DNA from: Porticoccus sp041395745
GTDB taxonomy: Bacteria > Pseudomonadota > Gammaproteobacteria > Pseudomonadales > Porticoccaceae
Direction of reading: 5' to 3'
DNA length: 64,000 bases
Assembly (NCBI GenBank): GCA_041395745.1
Contig: JAWKZV010000001.1
Coordinates: forward strand, 558,001 to 622,000
Below, one piece after another: positions 63,487-64,000 of the stretch (position 1 is the stretch's first letter; each line of letters opens with the position of its first letter). The notes under the pieces were generated by a model that worked only from the letters and a program-made list of their open reading frames with translations, had not been told where the DNA came from and ran no database searches. A program made the translations under genes and the position numbers.

Positions 63487-64000
63487 TCACAAGGATTTTG
63501 ACAGGCTGAAAGCGCCGCGAATCTGGCCCTCCCGATAGCCCGTGGCTTGGTCGTCGGGATAGCGCTGTTGCAGCGCAGCCCGCACTTGAGGATCGAGGGT
63601 TTCACCGTGGCAAGTGAGACACAGTGGCTCCACACCTTGGGCTTTCATATAGCGGAACTTCCCATCCACAGCCGCGGCAACGGTAAGCTGTTGCGGCAGC
63701 TCTCCGGCCGCGCGGCGCTGGTCGAATTGCTGGAGAATTTCTCTCTCCCAACTATCGGGGACGGCCGTGCCGCTGTTTCTGGCCTTGAGGCTGACTCGTT
63801 TTACCTGCCAGCCGGAACTGTCACTTAACTGCCGGGCAATCCGGGGTGCCACCTCGGCACAGACGTTGATGGCGTGTACCGGGCCACCCTGTTGCATGGC
63901 CGCCTGTAATTGCGGTTTCAGTGTGCCGGCAAACTGCTGTACCAGGCTTTCCGCCTCGAGTGTGAGTTCTGCCTCTTCTGGCGAGATCTCTTTTGTCGAG
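63487..64000 (-). CDS. DUF3365 (Tll0287-like) haem-binding protein, 5' end outside the window
   Basis: The frame is open through the right edge of the window, so the start lies beyond 64000; the ATG at 63897 is internal. The visible 170 residues include EAESLVQQFAGTLKPQLQAAMQQGG (the DUF3365 opening), INVCAEVAPRIARQLSD, and a haem c motif CLTCHG. Proteins of this type are periplasmic sensors or c-type haem proteins. The signal peptide would be outside the window. Confidence 0.8.
   Translation of the reverse strand, partial: STKEISPEEAELTLEAESLVQQFAGTLKPQLQAAMQQGGPVHAINVCAEVAPRIARQLSDSSGWQVKRVSLKARNSGTAVPDSWEREILQQFDQRRAAGELPQQLTVAAAVDGKFRYMKAQGVEPLCLTCHGETLDPQVRAALQQRYPDDQATGYREGQIRGAFSLSKSL

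Overview
The window reads as chromosomal DNA of a free-living gammaproteobacterium. Coding density is high, there are about 55 genes, and I saw no phage, insertion sequence, CRISPR array, rRNA or tRNA gene. The order nadK - rhomboid - DUF1315 - DUF2797 - pepN, the moxR/bat cluster divergent from a giant NAD-dependent glutamate dehydrogenase, and rmf next to rlmKL are arrangements I know from Pseudomonas and its relatives, so a member of Pseudomonadales/Cellvibrionales or a neighbouring marine lineage is likely. This is inference from gene order and family content, not from a marker-gene search.

Layout. 1-7.2 kb (mostly +): the end of an unknown protein, rimI, a membrane PAS-GGDEF-EAL c-di-GMP protein, a DUF523/DUF1722 fusion, then NfeD and a paraslipin with small envelope proteins. 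7.2-15 kb (-): an AsrA/LonB-type ATP-dependent protease with a USP-like protein, a RegB/RegA (PrrBA/RoxSR-like) redox two-component system, and a SulP transporter plus universal stress protein; the SulP gene is broken by a frameshift in a G run. 15.4-20.2 kb (+): prfC, a VOC protein, and a cluster of membrane proteins (HAMP-like, TauE/SafE, unknown, AI-2E family). 20.2-21 kb is an 800-base gap with operator-like repeats in front of an RND efflux pump (21-25.3 kb). 25.3-29 kb: a small membrane protein, a UDG-like protein and two tandem HD-GYP proteins, the second lacking the HD catalytic motif. 29-35.5 kb (-): greB, an S9 peptidase, a SUI1/YciH factor, a quinone oxidoreductase, an APC permease and an unknown membrane-anchored protein.

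35.6-37.9 kb (+) holds the most unusual group: a CDP-alcohol phosphatidyltransferase, a GtrA-family protein and an inositol-3-phosphate synthase, which together suggest an inositol phospholipid route, rare in this class. 38-43.6 kb (+): nadK, rhomboid protease, DUF1315, DUF2797 and pepN, closed by a clear intrinsic terminator. 43.8-51.9 kb (-): a ParA-type ATPase, then batD, a fused batB/batC with an NQQ repeat, batA, DUF4381, DUF58 and moxR. 52-57 kb (+): the NAD-glutamate dehydrogenase. 57-64 kb: a structured non-coding stretch, rmf (-), rlmKL, a glutaredoxin-like protein and a second SulP transporter (+), then a CigR-like protein, a DmeF-type metal exporter and an edge-truncated haem-binding DUF3365 protein (-).

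Themes: c-di-GMP turnover (three proteins), redox and stress response (RegBA, AsrA-like Lon, two USPs, Rmf, Bat operon), and anion or bicarbonate transport (two SulP genes). No regulator gene lies beside the RND pump. All functional calls come from reading protein motifs by eye; no database search was possible.
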